DNA of 64,000 nt from Pseudomonas tolaasii NCPPB 2192 (GCF_002813445.1 NZ_PHHD01000001.1:3162001-3226000), one strand, 5' to 3'; shown: positions 1 through 9,900, counted from the stretch's first letter. Notes: generated by a model not told the origin, from the sequence alone. Made by a program: numbers and translations.

Positions 1-20
1 GGTGTGCATTTCAAGGTTGA

Positions 21-860
21 TCAGGGGCTGTAGTAACCCACCGCAACCATAAAATGCCCGGCCTTACGCACATAAGCATGCTTATTCTCAACCCGGTCCG
101 TCACCGGGTTCTTCCACCGATACTTGTATTCCCCCTGATCCTGCTCCGCCATGATCTTCAACATCGGCTCCCCCACCGGCCGGCCATCCGGGTCTTTGAT
201 CTTGCGAAAATCCGTATTCACCAAGCGCAAATTGGTCCCGTGCGCCACATACCGCCCGGTGTTCAGGTCCACCACAAACACATACAAATCATCCTGCAGA
301 AACCCGCCCTGCAACGAATTGATCGCCTTCAGCGTCCCGGCTTCGTCCTTTATCAACGCGGTCGCCGCCTTGTTGCGCAGCGCCCGTGCCTGCTCCGGTG
401 TGGCCCGTGGCAGGTAATACCCCACGGCCAGAATCCGCTCGCCCACACGCTGGTAGAACACATATTTGTGTTCCACCTTGCCGTCGTTCCAGTTCTGCCA
501 GCGGTAGTCGGCCTGCTGGATGCCCTGGCCTTCCGGCACCTTCAAGGCGTCCTTGAATGACTGGCGCAAATCCGGCCCCAGCACCTCGGACACATCACGA
601 CCGATCAACGCGGAGGAGGGCCCGCCACTGGCAAGCAATACGCCCTTGGTATTGACCACAAATACATAGCGGTCATGGTCGACAAACTCGCCCTGGCGGC
701 TGAAGGCTGCAAAAGCCTTGTCACCGTTGTTCTTGTAGTACGCCAGGGCTTTTTCCAGCAATGCCTTGGCCGCCGTTGCGTCTTCTTCCTGCGCAGTGGC
801 TGCATACACCTGGCCGCAGCCCAACAACAGCAGCAAGGTGAATCGGAGCAGTCCCTTCAT
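21..860 (-). CDS. Periplasmic tandem Cache-domain protein
   Basis: This is a 279-residue exported protein with no transmembrane signalling module. A hydrophobic N-terminus (residues 1-22) ends either at a VYA signal-peptidase site or at a weak LLGC lipobox. Two similar modules follow, at about 63-145 (DRYVFVVN, then a YYLP end) and about 190-279 (DLYVFVVD, then a VAVGYYSP end). Each looks like a small Cache sensor fold of the kind that binds small ligands outside the membrane. I chose the ATG at 860 because GAGGA lies just upstream and the signal peptide starts cleanly there. A longer frame to 893 exists. The next gene on the same strand, a PheC-like periplasmic protein, ends 52 bp upstream, so co-transcription is possible. 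The ligand and partner are unknown. Confidence 0.8.
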   Translation of the reverse strand: MKGLLRFTLLLLLGCGQVYAATAQEEDATAAKALLEKALAYYKNNGDKAFAAFSRQGEFVDHDRYVFVVNTKGVLLASGGPSSALIGRDVSEVLGPDLRQSFKDALKVPEGQGIQQADYRWQNWNDGKVEHKYVFYQRVGERILAVGYYLPRATPEQARALRNKAATALIKDEAGTLKAINSLQGGFLQDDLYVFVVDLNTGRYVAHGTNLRLVNTDFRKIKDPDGRPVGEPMLKIMAEQDQGEYKYRWKNPVTDRVENKHAYVRKAGHFMVAVGYYSP

Positions 861-911
861 GACCCGTTCCTCGTTCTTGTTAGATGTGACCACAGCGTAG
901 ACCGCCGGGGC

Positions 912-1676
912 TCAGGGCGCCGCCAGCCATTGGTTGACGATGTTTTGGTAAACCCCGGTGGCCACGCTCAGGTGCAGCCACTGGTCGACGTAGCTCTTCC
1001 ACGCCACGTCATCGCGGGGCAGCAGGAAAGCTTTTTCGCTGTATTGCATTTGGCGCTCGGGGTTGACTGCGCATAGGCCGGGCTTGAGCTTTTGCTGGTA
1101 CCGGGCCTCGCTGGCGTCGGTGATCATCACGTCGGCCTTGCCCGCCAGCAGTTCGTCGAAAATGGTGACATTGTCGTGCAAGCGGATCTGCGCCTGGCCC
1201 AAGTGGGCGCGGGCGAAGATTTCGTTTGTGCCGCCTGCGGGCTCGATCACTCGCACTTCGGGGCGGTTGATGTGCTCGACGGTCTGGTAGCGTTGCACGT
1301 CGGCGCAGCGCACCAGCGGGATCTTGCCGTCCACGCCCAGAGGCTGGCTGAAAAAGGCTTTTTTCTGGCGTTCCAGCGACACTGAAATCCCGCCCACGGC
1401 GATGTCGCAGCGCTGGGCCAGGAAGTCCGGCATCAGGGTTTTCCAGGTGGTGGGCACCCAGGTGATGGTGGCGTTGAGGCTCTTGGCCAGGGACTCGGCC
1501 ATGGCAATGTCGATGCCTTCATAGCGGCCATTGGCGCGCAGCGAGGTGTAGGGCTTGTAGTCGCCGGTGGTGCAGACGTTGAGGGTGCCGCGTTGCAGCA
1601 CCTCGTCAAGCCGCGATTCGGCGAGGGCAGGGGTGGCCAGGCTTGCCAATAAACAGAAGGCCAGGGGAGCTTTCAT
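912..1676 (-). CDS. Periplasmic cyclohexadienyl dehydratase-like (PheC family) protein
   Basis: This 254-residue protein has a clean signal peptide (residues 1-19, cleavage after PALA) and then a periplasmic solute-binding fold of the SBP_bac_3 type. Several segments match what I recall of Pseudomonas PheC, the periplasmic arogenate/prephenate dehydratase built on a binding-protein scaffold: TTGDYKP near 36, GGISVSLERQ near 99, the PAGGTNEIFAR block near 150, DNVTIFDELLAGKADVMITDA near 168, and an EKAFLLPRDD end. PheC makes phenylalanine or phenylpyruvate outside the cytoplasm. No ABC permease or ATPase gene lies next to it, which favours an enzyme over a transport receptor. The alternative is an orphan polar amino-acid binding protein. 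It may be co-transcribed with the Cache protein downstream. Confidence 0.65.
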   Translation of the reverse strand: MKAPLAFCLLASLATPALAESRLDEVLQRGTLNVCTTGDYKPYTSLRANGRYEGIDIAMAESLAKSLNATITWVPTTWKTLMPDFLAQRCDIAVGGISVSLERQKKAFFSQPLGVDGKIPLVRCADVQRYQTVEHINRPEVRVIEPAGGTNEIFARAHLGQAQIRLHDNVTIFDELLAGKADVMITDASEARYQQKLKPGLCAVNPERQMQYSEKAFLLPRDDVAWKSYVDQWLHLSVATGVYQNIVNQWLAAP

Positions 1677-2079
1677 GCGGTCGGGTCCTTGGAGGCATGG
1701 GCGGGGCTGCCATTATTTCCAGCTGGCGATTAGATGGCAATTGTTTAGCACAGGTGCAACCAAACTCCGTCAACCCTGAATTGAACAACCTTTGCCGGCG
1801 TGTGACGCTGCCGGGCATCTTCCTCACTGTGGCGCCCGCATGGACGGTTCCCCCGACACTCACCCCGAGACATCGCCTGGCGCCTTGGTGCCCGGCTGTG
1901 CGACGGTTGTCGAGGCACTGCCTTCCGAGCTGGCGTTCTGGGCCCTGTTCCACTGCCGCCACGCGCGCCCCCCGGATACCTTTCTCTTGCGTTGATCTGC
2001 CCCATGGATGACGCGCACCTGTGCGCATCTGCCCGGCGGCGCCTGTGCGCCTGCCTGACGCAAACGTATGAGAATTGTC
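1677..2079. other. 403-bp divergent intergenic region
   Basis: No convincing gene is present, although reading frames from both neighbours run through it. It must hold the promoters of the PheC-like gene (leftward) and the glutamine-synthetase-like gene (rightward). No near-consensus sigma-70 promoter stands out. Two short perfect hairpins sit at its right end (2013-2026 and 2038-2051). Confidence 0.6.
2013..2051. repeat. Paired short palindromes with a 9-bp direct repeat
   Basis: GCGCAC-CT-GTGCGC (2013-2026) and GGCGC-CTGT-GCGCC (2038-2051) lie side by side, and both contain CCTGTGCGC, giving a direct repeat with 24-bp periodicity. They sit 29 bp upstream of the next start codon. They could be an operator or hairpins in the mRNA leader. 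Confidence 0.4.
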
Positions 2080-3450
2080 ATGAGTGTTTTCGCGAGCCTG
2101 CAAGAAGCCCGATCCTTCCTTGAACAGCACCCGGACATCGAGATGTTCGAGCTGTTTATCCTCGACAACAACGGCGTGCCGCGCGGCAAGTTGCTGCACC
2201 GCGACGAGCTGCTGGCGGTGTACGAAAGCGGGCGACCCTTGCCCAGTACCATCCTTGGCCTGACCATCAATGGCGACGACGTGGAAAATTCCGGGCTGGT
2301 GTGGGAAGTCGGTGATATCGACTGCCGCGCCTACCCGGTCAGCGGCAGTTTGCAGCGCATGCCGTGGCGCCTGATTCCGACGGCGGCGGTGCAGGTCAGC
2401 ATGCACCCCACCGAAGGTTTGCCCGCCACCGTGGCCGACCCCCGGCACTTGCTGGAAAAAGTCATTAACGGGCTCAAGGCCGACGGTTATTACCCGGTGA
2501 TGGCGGCGGAACTGGAGTTTTATCTGCTCGACCAGAAACCCGACGCCAATGGCCGTCCGCAACCGGCGCGGGATGTGGACGGCCAGCGCCCGCGTTCGAC
2601 CCAGGTCTACGGCCTGCGCGAGCTGGAGCAGATCGAGCCGTTCCTTGCCGACCTTTATAGCGCCTGCAAACTGCAAGGCATTCCGGCGCGCACGGCCATT
2701 TCCGAATACGCTCCGGGCCAGGTCGAAATCACCCTGGAACACCGCGCCGATGCCCTGCAAGCCATGGACGAAGCGGTGCGTTACAAGCGCCTGGTCAAGG
2801 GCGTGGCGCACAAGCACGGCATGACCGCCTGTTTCATGGCCAAGCCGTTCGACGACCTGGCCGGCACCGGCATGCACATGCACGTCAGCCTCGCGGACGC
2901 CGATGGCCATAACCTGTTCGCCAGCGAGGCCGCCGACGGCACGCCACTGCTGCGCCAGGCCGTGGGCGGCATGCTCAGCACCTTGCTCGACGCGTTGCTG
3001 ATGTTTTGCCCGAATGCCAACTCCTATCGACGCTTTCAGAGCAACAGCTACGCGCCGCTGGCGGCGACCTGGGGCGTGGACAACCGCACCGTCAGCCTGC
3101 GCGTGCCCGGCGGCCCGGCGAATTCGCGGCACATCGAACACCGTATCTGCGGCGCGGATGCCAACCCTTATCTGGCGGCTGCGGCGATTCTGGCGGGCAT
3201 TCACCGTGGCATCCGCGAAAAACGCGACCCCGGCGCCCCGGTGGAGGGCAACGGTTATGCCCAGGCCAAGGAGCTTTTGCCCACCGACTGGCTCACCACC
3301 TTGCGCGCGCTGGAGCATTCAAGCTGGGCGCGTGATGCGTTCGGCAGTGAGTTTCTTGGGGTTTACCTGGCGGTCAAACGCGCCGAATACCGCCAATTCA
3401 TGGGCGAAGTCGGCGAACAGGACTGGCGCTGGTACCTGAATCAGGCGTGA
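2080..3450 (+). CDS. Glutamine synthetase family protein, probable gamma-glutamylpolyamine synthetase
   Basis: This 456-residue enzyme has the glutamine synthetase (GlnA/PuuA) fold. The N-terminal beta-grasp part contains DNNGVPRGKLL (about 30-40). The catalytic barrel shows ELEFYLLDQ, then KPFDDLAGTGMHMHVSL (ATP/metal), then CPNANSYRRF, and finally RICGADANPYLA. Family members of this length in Pseudomonas usually ligate glutamate to polyamines or other amines in the gamma-glutamylated putrescine pathway, rather than to ammonia. The adenylylation region of true GlnA is not obvious. I prefer the ATG at 2080, with GAGAA upstream, over the in-frame ATG at 2068. The gene appears monocistronic. 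The exact amine cannot be read from the sequence. Confidence 0.85.
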   Translation: MSVFASLQEARSFLEQHPDIEMFELFILDNNGVPRGKLLHRDELLAVYESGRPLPSTILGLTINGDDVENSGLVWEVGDIDCRAYPVSGSLQRMPWRLIPTAAVQVSMHPTEGLPATVADPRHLLEKVINGLKADGYYPVMAAELEFYLLDQKPDANGRPQPARDVDGQRPRSTQVYGLRELEQIEPFLADLYSACKLQGIPARTAISEYAPGQVEITLEHRADALQAMDEAVRYKRLVKGVAHKHGMTACFMAKPFDDLAGTGMHMHVSLADADGHNLFASEAADGTPLLRQAVGGMLSTLLDALLMFCPNANSYRRFQSNSYAPLAATWGVDNRTVSLRVPGGPANSRHIEHRICGADANPYLAAAAILAGIHRGIREKRDPGAPVEGNGYAQAKELLPTDWLTTLRALEHSSWARDAFGSEFLGVYLAVKRAEYRQFMGEVGEQDWRWYLNQA

Positions 3451-3497
3451 TCCCCCGGCTGTTGTAGCGCTCGCGCTTATTGCTGCATGTGGGCTTT

Positions 3498-3530
3498 TTG
3501 TGGCGAGCGGGCTTGCCCCGCTCGCCACAA
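3498..3530. repeat. Single REP hairpin (TGTGGCGAGC type)
   Basis: Perfect inverted repeat TTGTGGCGAGCGGG / CCCCGCTCGCCACAA with a 4-base loop, 48 bp after the stop codon of the glutamine-synthetase-like gene. The same arm recurs at 29437, 40098, 52319 and 53491. Confidence 0.8.
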
Positions 3531-3669
3531 GAGGCCCGCTATCCATAACAGGTCCGCTCGTCACACTGGGGCTCTGCAGCCTCTGAGGCTTTCGACTTTT
3601 TTTTCACGTTGCACGGGTTAACCTGCGGATCAAGGTCGTTCACTACCGTTCCACTCATATGAGCCCGTG

Positions 3670-4269
3670 ATGTCGTCACAACCGCCTTCCTCCATCGAGA
3701 TTGAATTCACCGAGCGCTGCGATCGCGAGCATGCCAGGGTCTGCGGCGACACGCGCCCCCCGGCGCTGCTCAAGCGGCTGGGCGCCTGGCGGGATGAGCG
3801 GTTGGTGCGCCAGGCGCTGAAAGTCGCGGGCGAGCCGGGGCTGATCCTGGACCTGGCGTGTGGTTCCGGGCGGTTCTGGCCGGTGCTCGCCGAACACGTC
3901 AACCGTGTGATTCTGGCGTCCGACCACTCCCAGGCCATGCTCGACCACGCGCTCACCCATCACCCGGCCTCGCTGCTTAAACGCGTGAAAACCTTTCAGG
4001 GCTCGGCGTTTTCCATCGGCCTGTCGGCGAATGCGGTGGACTGCATTTTCTGCCTCGAACTGTTTCGCCATGTGCCCGGCACCGACGTGCGCCTGATGCT
4101 GCTGCGCGAGTTTCATCGGGTCAGCCGCGACACGGTGATCGTTTCGGTGAACTCCAGCACGCCGATGGAAGCCGAGTTCCGAGCGGCCGGGTTCAAGGTC
4201 TTGAACCAGCAAGAGTTTCTGCCCGGTTCAAAACTCTGGCGCGTCTACGTTTTGCGTAAGAGAGGATAA
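3670..4269 (+). CDS. Class I SAM-dependent methyltransferase
   Basis: This 199-residue protein has the Rossmann-like methyltransferase core. Motif I is LILDLACGSGRFWPVL (about 58-73), followed by the acidic end of strand beta-2 (ASDHSQAMLDHAL), and a beta-4 stretch AVDCIFCLELFRHVPG where UbiE/Methyltransf_11 enzymes have their FxxLxHV motif. The C-terminus is compatible with a small-molecule methyltransferase, but no substrate-specific region is recognisable. A GTG directly precedes the chosen ATG (3667/3670). The neighbours (amine ligase upstream, RNase D downstream) give no firm hint of the substrate. Confidence 0.75.
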   Translation: MSSQPPSSIEIEFTERCDREHARVCGDTRPPALLKRLGAWRDERLVRQALKVAGEPGLILDLACGSGRFWPVLAEHVNRVILASDHSQAMLDHALTHHPASLLKRVKTFQGSAFSIGLSANAVDCIFCLELFRHVPGTDVRLMLLREFHRVSRDTVIVSVNSSTPMEAEFRAAGFKVLNQQEFLPGSKLWRVYVLRKRG

Positions 4270-4358
4270 GTCCCGTTCGTCGGACTATTCTTCAACTCTT
4301 GTCGGAGTTTTCATGAAGGCGTGTGCACTGCGGATGCTCGCAACTCCCTTTCGCGATA

Positions 4359-4364
4359 TATACT
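4359..4364 (+). promoter_or_regulatory. Probable -10 element of rnd
   Basis: TATACT followed by GCGCGCC, ending 27 bp upstream of the rnd start. No good -35 is visible. The predicted transcript start is near 4371, leaving a short leader with a strong Shine-Dalgarno (AAGGGAGAG). Confidence 0.45.
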
Positions 4365-4391
4365 GCGCGCCATTCTTCAAGGGAGAGCCGT

Positions 4392-5525
4392 GTGGCCATC
4401 GATATTCACTGGATCTGCGACAACGATAGCCTCGGCCAGCATTGCGCCGAATGGCAGCAGTTGCCATTCGTCGCCCTCGACACCGAATTCATGCGGGTCG
4501 ACACCTTTTATCCCATTGCCGGGCTGATCCAGATTGGCGATGGCAAACGCGCTTACCTGATCGACCCCCTGACCATCGATAACTGGCAGCCGTTGGCCGC
4601 CTTGCTGGAAAATTCAGGCGTGATCAAGGTGGTGCACGCCTGCAGCGAAGACCTCGAAGTGTTGCTGCGCCTGACCGGCAGCCTGCCCGTGCCGCTGTTC
4701 GACACCCAATTGGCTGCGGCCTACCTGAACCTCGGCTTCTCCATGGGCTATTCGCGCCTGGTGCAGGCCGTGCTGGATATCGAGCTGCCCAAGGGTGAAA
4801 CCCGCTCGGACTGGCTGCAGCGGCCGCTGTCCGAGACCCAGGTGAGCTACGCCGCTGAAGACGCGGTGCACCTGGCCGAGGTCTACACGCGCCTGCGCCC
4901 GCAGCTGTCTGACGACAAGTACGCCTGGGTGCTGGAAGACGGCGCCGAACTGGTGGCCAACCTGCGCCGCGAAGTCGACCCGTACGAGGTGTACCGCGAC
5001 GCCAAGCTGGCCTGGAAACTGTCCCGCGCTCAACTGGCCGTGCTGCGCGAACTGTGCGCCTGGCGTGAGCAGCAAGCCCGGGCCCGCGACCTGCCGCGCA
5101 ACCGCATCATTCGCGAACACTCGTTGTGGCCATTGGCCAAATCCCAGCCGGATAACCTCGCCGCCCTGGGCAAAATCGAAGACATGCACCCGCGCACCGT
5201 GCGTCAGGACGGCCAGTTCCTGCTGGACCTGATCAAACGTGCCGGCAGCGTGCCCATGGACCAATGGCCGCCTGCCATTGCTGAACCGCTGCCGGTGGAC
5301 GCCGCCGCGCTGATCAAGCAATTGCGCGCCTATGGCCAGACAGAAGCCGAGCGCCTGAACATGGCGCCGGAGCTGATGCTGCGCAAGAAAACCCTCGAAG
5401 CCCTGGTCAAAAGTGGCTACCCCGACGGGCCTTACCAATTGCCAGACTCGCTGCGTGGCTGGCGCCGCGAGTTGATGGGCCAGGCGCTGCTCGACAGCCT
5501 GGCCACTGCCGGAGAACAGCCTTGA
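4392..5525 (+). CDS. rnd: Ribonuclease D
   Basis: This 377-residue 3'-5' exoribonuclease trims tRNA precursors and other stable RNAs. The DEDD exonuclease signature is visible: Exo I as ALDTEFMRVDTFYP (about 31-44), Exo II as VKVVHACSEDLEVL (about 79-92), and Exo III as SYAAEDAVHLAEVY (about 152-165). HRDC-like C-terminal regions start near residue 205 with LAVLRELCAWREQQARARDLPRNRII. The GTG at 4392 is chosen because it follows a strong AAGGGAGAG and gives the usual length (about 375), whereas the frame from 4323 adds 23 unlikely residues. Its TGA overlaps the TTG start of ycgL, so the two are translationally coupled. Confidence 0.95.
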   Translation: MAIDIHWICDNDSLGQHCAEWQQLPFVALDTEFMRVDTFYPIAGLIQIGDGKRAYLIDPLTIDNWQPLAALLENSGVIKVVHACSEDLEVLLRLTGSLPVPLFDTQLAAAYLNLGFSMGYSRLVQAVLDIELPKGETRSDWLQRPLSETQVSYAAEDAVHLAEVYTRLRPQLSDDKYAWVLEDGAELVANLRREVDPYEVYRDAKLAWKLSRAQLAVLRELCAWREQQARARDLPRNRIIREHSLWPLAKSQPDNLAALGKIEDMHPRTVRQDGQFLLDLIKRAGSVPMDQWPPAIAEPLPVDAAALIKQLRAYGQTEAERLNMAPELMLRKKTLEALVKSGYPDGPYQLPDSLRGWRRELMGQALLDSLATAGEQP

Positions 5526-5815
5526 AACGTATTTGCTCCATTTATCGCAGCTCCAAACGCACCGGCATGTACCTGTATGTGCTTAAAAGCGATGCCCTCG
5601 AACGCGTGCCGGAAGGCCTGTTGACCATTTTCGGCAAGCCGGCGCATGCCTTCGACCTGGTGCTCACGCCCGAGCGCAAGCTGCAGCAGGAAGACATCGT
5701 GCAAGTCCTGGAAAACCTCGACAAGCAGGGTTACCACCTGCAAATGCCGCCGGCCGAGGACGAGTACATCGAGCACTTGCCCGAAGAGCTGCTGCGCCGC
5801 AACGACCCGATGTGA
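5522..5815 (+). CDS. YcgL family protein
   Basis: This 97-residue protein matches the YcgL (DUF709) family. It opens with KRICSIYRSSKRTGMYLYV and contains VPEGLLTIFGKPAHAFDLVLTPERKL, both hallmarks of the family. The function is not established. The start is a TTG at 5522 inside the overlap with the rnd stop (TTGA). That start is supported by family length and by coupling, since no ATG exists near it. The rnd-ycgL pairing is a recurring arrangement in gamma-proteobacteria, so a role linked to RNA processing is possible but is inference. Confidence 0.85.
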   Translation: MKRICSIYRSSKRTGMYLYVLKSDALERVPEGLLTIFGKPAHAFDLVLTPERKLQQEDIVQVLENLDKQGYHLQMPPAEDEYIEHLPEELLRRNDPM

Positions 5816-5822
5816 TCGATGG

Positions 5823-5843
5823 GTGCCCTGTCCTGGGCACTTT
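5823..5843 (+). terminator. Possible weak terminator after ycgL
   Basis: GTGCCC-tgtcct-GGGCAC hairpin followed by only TTTC, 8 bp after the ycgL stop. The short T-tract makes it weak. Confidence 0.35.
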
Positions 5844-5923
5844 CATCCAGGAAAACGTATTCGTTTGGCGGTGGCCGTAAGGAAGCGGGCGGCCGTCTGC
5901 ACTGTTTTTGAAAGGTTTGAACC

Positions 5924-6856
5924 ATGCGTGTTCTGATTGCTGAACAGGATCACCCGCTCTACGCCCAACTGCTGAGTGAAGCGGCACCGGACCTGGAAGT
6001 CTTGACCAGCGGTGACTCGGCCGAGTTGTCGCGCCTGGCCGCTGACTGCCCGATCTGGCTCGGCCAGCCCGACCTGCTCGCCACCCTGTTGCGCCAGGGG
6101 CACACGCCGCAATGGCTGCAATCGACCTGGGCCGGCATCACGCCGCTGCTCGCCGACGGCTTGCCCCGCGATTATCGTCTGACCCGTGCGGTGGGGATCT
6201 TTGGCCAGGTCATGGCCGAGTTCGTGCTCACCTACATGCTCGGCCACGAACGCGAAGTGCTGGCGCGGCTGGTCAGCCAGGTCGAGCGCAAATGGGACAA
6301 CCGCATGGGCCAGAGTCTGGCGGGGCGCAAGGCGTTGATCGTGGGCACCGGTGACATTGGCCAGAGTGTTGCGGACTTTTTGCTGCCGTTTGGCGTGAAG
6401 CTGTACGGCATTGCCAGCACTGCGCGTGAGCAGGCGCCGTTTATTGAAGTGGCCGGGCTGGATCAACTGGGCCGCCTGGTGGGCGAGGTGGATTACGTCA
6501 TCAACCTGTTGCCCAACACGCCAAACACCCACGACCTTTACGACGCGGCGCTGTTCAAGCAATTCAAGCCGACCGGGCTGTTCATCAATGTCGGGCGCGG
6601 TGTGGCGGTGGTCGACGCTGATCTGGTCGAGGCCCTGAAAGAAGGGCACCTGGCGGGCGCGGTGATCGATGTGTGCCGCCAGGAGCCCTTGCCCCAGCGC
6701 CATCCATTCTGGACCGCCTGGGGCCTGCTGCTGACCGGGCACAGCTCGGCGCCGACGTCGCCTTCGATGATGGTAGCGTTGTTTGTGCAGAACTTGCGCG
6801 CCTATCAGGCCAAGGAAGCGTTGCGCGGCGAGGTGAGCTTCGAGCGCGGCTACTGA
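5924..6856 (+). CDS. D-isomer specific 2-hydroxyacid dehydrogenase
   Basis: This 310-residue NAD(P)-dependent dehydrogenase probably reduces a 2-keto acid such as glyoxylate or hydroxypyruvate. The NAD-binding Rossmann motif GRKALIVGTGDIGQSVADF lies near 131-149. NLLPNTPNTHDLY and FINVGRGVAVVDADLVEAL (about 222-240) follow, and the catalytic histidine sits in LLTGHSSAPTSP near 273. The N-terminal substrate domain is short and divergent, as in the GhrA branch. The start has GAAAGG upstream. The gene stands alone between ycgL and the large toxin-like gene, with about 100 and 140 bp of flanking sequence. Confidence 0.88.
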   Translation: MRVLIAEQDHPLYAQLLSEAAPDLEVLTSGDSAELSRLAADCPIWLGQPDLLATLLRQGHTPQWLQSTWAGITPLLADGLPRDYRLTRAVGIFGQVMAEFVLTYMLGHEREVLARLVSQVERKWDNRMGQSLAGRKALIVGTGDIGQSVADFLLPFGVKLYGIASTAREQAPFIEVAGLDQLGRLVGEVDYVINLLPNTPNTHDLYDAALFKQFKPTGLFINVGRGVAVVDADLVEALKEGHLAGAVIDVCRQEPLPQRHPFWTAWGLLLTGHSSAPTSPSMMVALFVQNLRAYQAKEALRGEVSFERGY

Positions 6857-6996
6857 GGCTGCCCCTCTTACGGCCGACATAAAACCTGACAATCAGGCTG
6901 GAACCTTGTCCCTGGGGTTGACACCCAGTGAGCGCGGGGCATGCGCAAGCGCTGCGCCCCGCAGGACGAATTTCTCAGCTATGGACAGGTATCTTT

Positions 6997-9900
6997 ATGA
7001 CGGTTGTCATGCCCCCGAGCGCCTCTGTGCGCTCTGTTTCTTCTATTAACCCTGCTACACAGAACCCACCGGTTATCGCCAATCAGGTTCATTCTTCTGC
7101 CCCGCAAAGGATGCAGGCAGGGTTGAACAACCCGGCGGCCTTGAAAACCGCATTTGGCGATAGTTGTGACTGGAAAACGCTGGCGAAAAAACTTCAGGCA
7201 ATCACGGTTGCCCTGAACCAGCAGTTTCCTGACGCCGGTCAGGCGCGCGGTGAAGCCCTGGCTGCCGAGCTGGCTACGCGCCTGAAGCACACCACAATTC
7301 CCGTCTGCGAGGACTCCACCTACTATCGACAGCACGCATTGACACCCGCCAGCGTGGTCAGCCTTGAGCAGTACCTCAAGGGCAGCCACTTGAAGGTGCC
7401 CGGCTCCAGGGCCGAACTGATCGAATTGTCTGCCCTGATCACCCAGCGGTCTCAGGTGCACCCGTTGGGTAATTTCAGTGGTGCGCTGTCCTGGCCCGTG
7501 CCGCTTGGCACGCAGGGGCGACGCACGATTGCCGAGCTGTTGCAAAGCGATCGCTCCGGGTTGCCCGGCCTGCCGTTGGCGGATGCGCGCAAGGGCGCGC
7601 TGGGTTATCTGCTCAGTGGCAGCGCTGTATCCGATGAGGATTTAAAAACGCCGACCATCGCCATTGAAAAATTGCTCGGCACGCTCAAGGCTCAGACGTT
7701 GGGGTTGGCCATTCAGACCGAGCTGGGTGGTTTTGCGACCGACAGCAGCTTGAACGAGTACCTCTTGGCGGCGGTTCAGTTGGGGTTGGACCCCGAGTCC
7801 TGTGACACGCCTGCTCGCAACAGCGTGGCGGGTTTTGACCTTGGGCACCGTCAGCACACAGGGCAACGCCCTTCGACGATAATCGATAACCTCAGCCGGC
7901 ACTTGCTGGAAAAAGGCCGGGTGACGGCACAAACCGCAACCCTGGGCGCGCGGCTGTTGCTGGCCAGATCGGCCCCGGCATTTCTGGTCAAGGACATCCC
8001 CGCCAGCGTGACCTATGGCAGCCTGACCTGGACCCAATTGGCCATGGCCACCGCCAGGATTGAAGCGGATTCGCCAGGACGTGCGCTGAATCTCAGTTAT
8101 GCCGAAGTGCTCGCATTTGCCGAACAGGTCGACACGAGTGAGTCTTCGCTTCAAAGCATTCAGCAAAATGCGCTTGCAGATTGGGGGTGGGCCAACGGTT
8201 TGCTGGCAACCCACACGCCCCGCACGTCCGAGATAGACACTGTGCGGGTTGAATACAATCGTCAAATGGAGGCGTTGAGGGCGGCAAGCAGCCTGGCACA
8301 AACATCCATTCCTGACCGTCGGAAGATGGCGCTGGACGTGCTCAAGGCGGCATTTCCTGCGCTTGACCCCAAGCTGTTCGAGGCGCCCAGCCTTGTGAAG
8401 GTATTTCGAATCGAGGGTGGTGGCGGTCGGTTTCCAGGAATGCGCTCGATGCTGGATATCGTCATGAATGGCGGCGTATTGGGGGCTAACGAGCACTGGT
8501 TCTCACGGGACGGGCGGATTCCGGTCGCAAGGTTCTGTGCCTTGTATGAAGCAGGCAAGCTGGACGTCGCCAAGCCCTTCAAGGCGGACTATGACCAGGC
8601 GATCACGTTGATCGAGAAGGGGCATCAGGGACTGGCCCAATACCTGATCTCCACCCTGGCGCCCCAGGACCGGAAAAACCTTGAATACGGGCAGTTGGAG
8701 TTTTTTCACACCAATGAGTACACGATGGCTGGGGACCTGTTTTCCAAACCCAGCCTCAGAACGCGAGGGCATACCTTGCGGGTCAAAACCACGCTCAACG
8801 GCGAAGTGAATATTTATGAGGTAGACACCAGAAACGCCCGCGTCGAAAAACAGAATTATTGGATAAACCGTTACACACCGCCTTATACGGACACAAAACT
8901 GCACCAGAGAGAAGCCAACGTCATCAGTAAAACGGTGCTGTTTGATCCCTTCAAGGTTGAGCTGGATCAAGCCAGGGAGAAGCCGGTTCCTGCTGTGGCC
9001 GTGCCCAGGTTCGGCTCGTCGCGCAGTGACTATATTGGCCGGGTGTTCGCCAGCTCTCTCGATTTGCACAATGCCGATTTATTGCAGCAGGCCAGAGGTA
9101 TTACCTCCTTCGACGAGGACACCGCGACCAGTCAGGCCGTCGGCGAGTTTTTCCTGAACCTCATTCCTCTGCGGTCCGCCATCGTCAACTTCAGCAACGG
9201 TAACGTCGCCGACGGGTTGCTCGACCTGAGCCTGGATTTCATTGGCTTGGTCACGCTGGGTGCCGGCAAGGCTGTGCAAGCGGGTAAAGCCTTTTCAAAA
9301 GGTCTATCCACCTCCCGCGGATTGGCAAAGGCCACGCGATTTGTAGGCGCTGCAGCCATCGAGGCATTCAACCCCTTGAGTGGGGCCGGTGATTTGGCTG
9401 TGGGGGTCGGCGGGCTTGTCAAAAAAGGCAGCCGTCTGCTGATCTCCAAAGGTGCGACGGGCGTGCATCGGCTGAGGGGCGCAAGCCGTAGCTACGATTT
9501 GCTCAAAGCCGCGAGCCGGCAACATGGCGCCGCTGCAATAGGCACCTTCAGGCTGGCGGGCGATACCGTCGAAGGCGGGGCGGTTTTACATAAGGGCCAG
9601 TGGTACGCGCTGGATGTGAAAAAACTGCGCCCCTATGGCAGCCCGCTTGAAGCGTTTGCGCCCGACACCCACGCGATAACCGGCGTGATTCAGGCGAAGA
9701 GCATCCCGCGAGGTGCTGAGTTAGACAACACGCTGCATACCGCTTTCAAGGTGCCGGAGTCGACGATCAGCGGCCTGCCGCGCAACAGCCAGGGCGTTTA
9801 TACGGCGGCGAATGGACATTCTTCCTATATACGCCATACCGATCACCTGGGGCATCGGTCGGTGTATGAAGTGCGGCAAATCAGCCGTACCGAAGACGGA

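Noticed and set aside
1606..3318. 570-residue open frame on the minus strand opposite the glutamine-synthetase-like gene
   Set aside because: Composition is the usual antisense shadow in GC-rich DNA. It also runs through the PheC-like gene start, and the plus-strand product is a clear family member.
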